From: Acidimicrobiales bacterium
GTDB lineage: Bacteria > Actinomycetota > Acidimicrobiia > Acidimicrobiales > UBA8190
NCBI GenBank assembly: GCA_030042575.1
Contig: JASHZK010000362.1
Coordinates: forward strand, 1-5,931
Direction of reading: 5' to 3'
DNA length: 5,931 nt
Under the pieces are notes generated by a model. That model was not told the origin of the DNA and made no database searches. It was given only the letters and a program-made list of their open reading frames with translations. Made by a program: the position numbers and the translations under genes. This document shows, in pieces, positions 5,108 to 5,931 of the stretch (its first letter is position 1; every line of letters begins with the position of its first letter).

Positions 5108-5931
5108 ATGCGTGCCACCGCCTCGCCCGTGGAAGGCAACCGGATGCGGCTGTCGGTCGAAGTCGACGAGTCCGAGGTGGACGAGGCACTCGATGCCACC
5201 GTGCAACGGCTCTCCCAACGAGTGCGAGTGCCTGGCTTCCGCCCCGGTCACGTCCCACGACGCGTGCTCGAAGCGCGACTCGGGGGAGCCGAGGCGTTGC
5301 GCCGCCAAGCCATCGAGGACGTCCTCCCCGACCTGTACGCCCGGGCCGTGGCCGATACCGAGCTGGACCCCATCGCCGCGCCGGAGATCGACCTCACCTC
5401 TGGAGCGGACAGAGGACCGCTCGCCTTCGACGCCGTGGTCGAGGTGCGGCCTGTCGTGTCGGTGGCGGGCTACGCCGGGCTGGTGGTGACCGTGCCGCGC
5501 CCGGCCGTCGCCGACGAGGACGTCGACGCCCAGGTCGACAGGTTGCGCGAGCAATCAGGAGAGCTCGACACGGTGGGGCGGCCCGCGGTCGATGGCGACT
5601 ATGTCACCATCGACATCCACGGCCGGCGCGCCGGTGCCGAGGACCTCGACGTGGAGGACTATCTCTACCAGGTGGGCAGCGGCGCGGCCGTGCCCGGGCT
5701 GGACGAGCAGCTGCGCGGGGCCAAGGCAGGCGACATCCTCGAGTTCACCTCGACGTCGACCGAGGCCGGCGCCGAGGCGGTCCAGTCGGCCGGCTACGGG
5801 ACCCAGGTACGCGTCCTGGTCAAAGAGGTCAAGCGCAAGATCCTCCCCGAGATCACCGACGACTGGGCGTCGGAGGCCTCCGAGTTCTCCACCGTGGCCG
5901 AGCTGCGCCACGACCTATCGAAGAGACTTTT
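5108..5931 (+). CDS. tig: Trigger factor, ribosome-associated chaperone, C-terminus beyond the window
   Basis: The first 274 residues are present. Trigger factor docks on ribosomal protein L23 at the exit tunnel and shields nascent chains. The N-terminal ribosome-binding domain (about 1-115) has the signature PGFRPGHVP (42-50); the second lysine of the usual GFRxGKxP is His48. The FKBP-type prolyl isomerase domain spans about 155-243 (VDGDYVTIDIHG, then YQVGSGAAVPGLDEQL and AKAGDILEFT). The C-terminal chaperone arm begins at about ILPEITDDWA (245-254) and is cut by the right edge. ATG 5108 gives the expected opening with EGNRMRLSVEV; an internal GTG (codon 8) would lose strand 1. There is no Shine-Dalgarno sequence, but a TANNNT element lies 9 nt upstream. 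In many bacteria clpP and clpX follow tig, which cannot be checked here. Confidence 0.97.
   Translation, partial: MRATASPVEGNRMRLSVEVDESEVDEALDATVQRLSQRVRVPGFRPGHVPRRVLEARLGGAEALRRQAIEDVLPDLYARAVADTELDPIAAPEIDLTSGADRGPLAFDAVVEVRPVVSVAGYAGLVVTVPRPAVADEDVDAQVDRLREQSGELDTVGRPAVDGDYVTIDIHGRRAGAEDLDVEDYLYQVGSGAAVPGLDEQLRGAKAGDILEFTSTSTEAGAEAVQSAGYGTQVRVLVKEVKRKILPEITDDWASEASEFSTVAELRHDLSKRL

Noticed and set aside
1..5931. tRNA, rRNA, CRISPR array, insertion sequence or attachment site
   Set aside because: No cloverleaf, rRNA-like conserved stretch, regular direct repeats or transposase/integrase motif was seen by eye in any part of the window.

Overview
The window is GC-rich DNA with the gene content of an actinobacterium. 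Evidence for this is a mycothiol-type maleylpyruvate isomerase-family gene, an AdhA/CAD2-type zinc alcohol dehydrogenase, a DUF5679 zinc ribbon, GTG starts, TANNNT -10 elements with apparently leaderless starts, and DosR-like promoter boxes. A deep or uncultured actinobacterial lineage is a guess; the exact taxon cannot be read from the sequence.

Layout. A putative lipoprotein (1-469, minus) runs off the left edge. A divergent intergenic region (470-699) separates it from a small single-pass membrane protein (700-999, plus). That gene meets tail to tail, with overlapping stop codons, a two-gene minus-strand operon: a two-domain universal stress protein (2824-2039) followed by a zinc alcohol dehydrogenase (2003-996). 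Divergent from the operon is a Ppx/GppA phosphatase (2934-3887, plus). It converges on a 49-residue zinc-ribbon protein (4045-3896, minus). After a divergent spacer with two inverted repeats comes a DinB/mycothiol maleylpyruvate isomerase-family gene (4287-5088, plus) that is broken by one extra G in a G run. Trigger factor (5108 onward, plus) then runs off the right edge. No rRNA, tRNA, CRISPR array or mobile element was seen, and no gene-free stretch exceeds about 240 bases.

How the parts fit. The most interesting signal is a shared motif, GACYTTNGNCCCT. It occurs twice in tandem, 21 bp apart, upstream of the small membrane protein, and once upstream of the stress-protein/dehydrogenase operon. 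It resembles the DosR/DevR dormancy box known from Mycobacterium tuberculosis, and universal stress proteins are classic DosR targets. I infer a small hypoxia or redox-stress regulon here: the membrane protein, the stress protein, the dehydrogenase, and possibly the divergent polyphosphate-type phosphatase. Trigger factor and the phosphatase both lack a Shine-Dalgarno sequence and have a TANNNT element exactly 9 nt before the ATG, which suggests leaderless transcripts.
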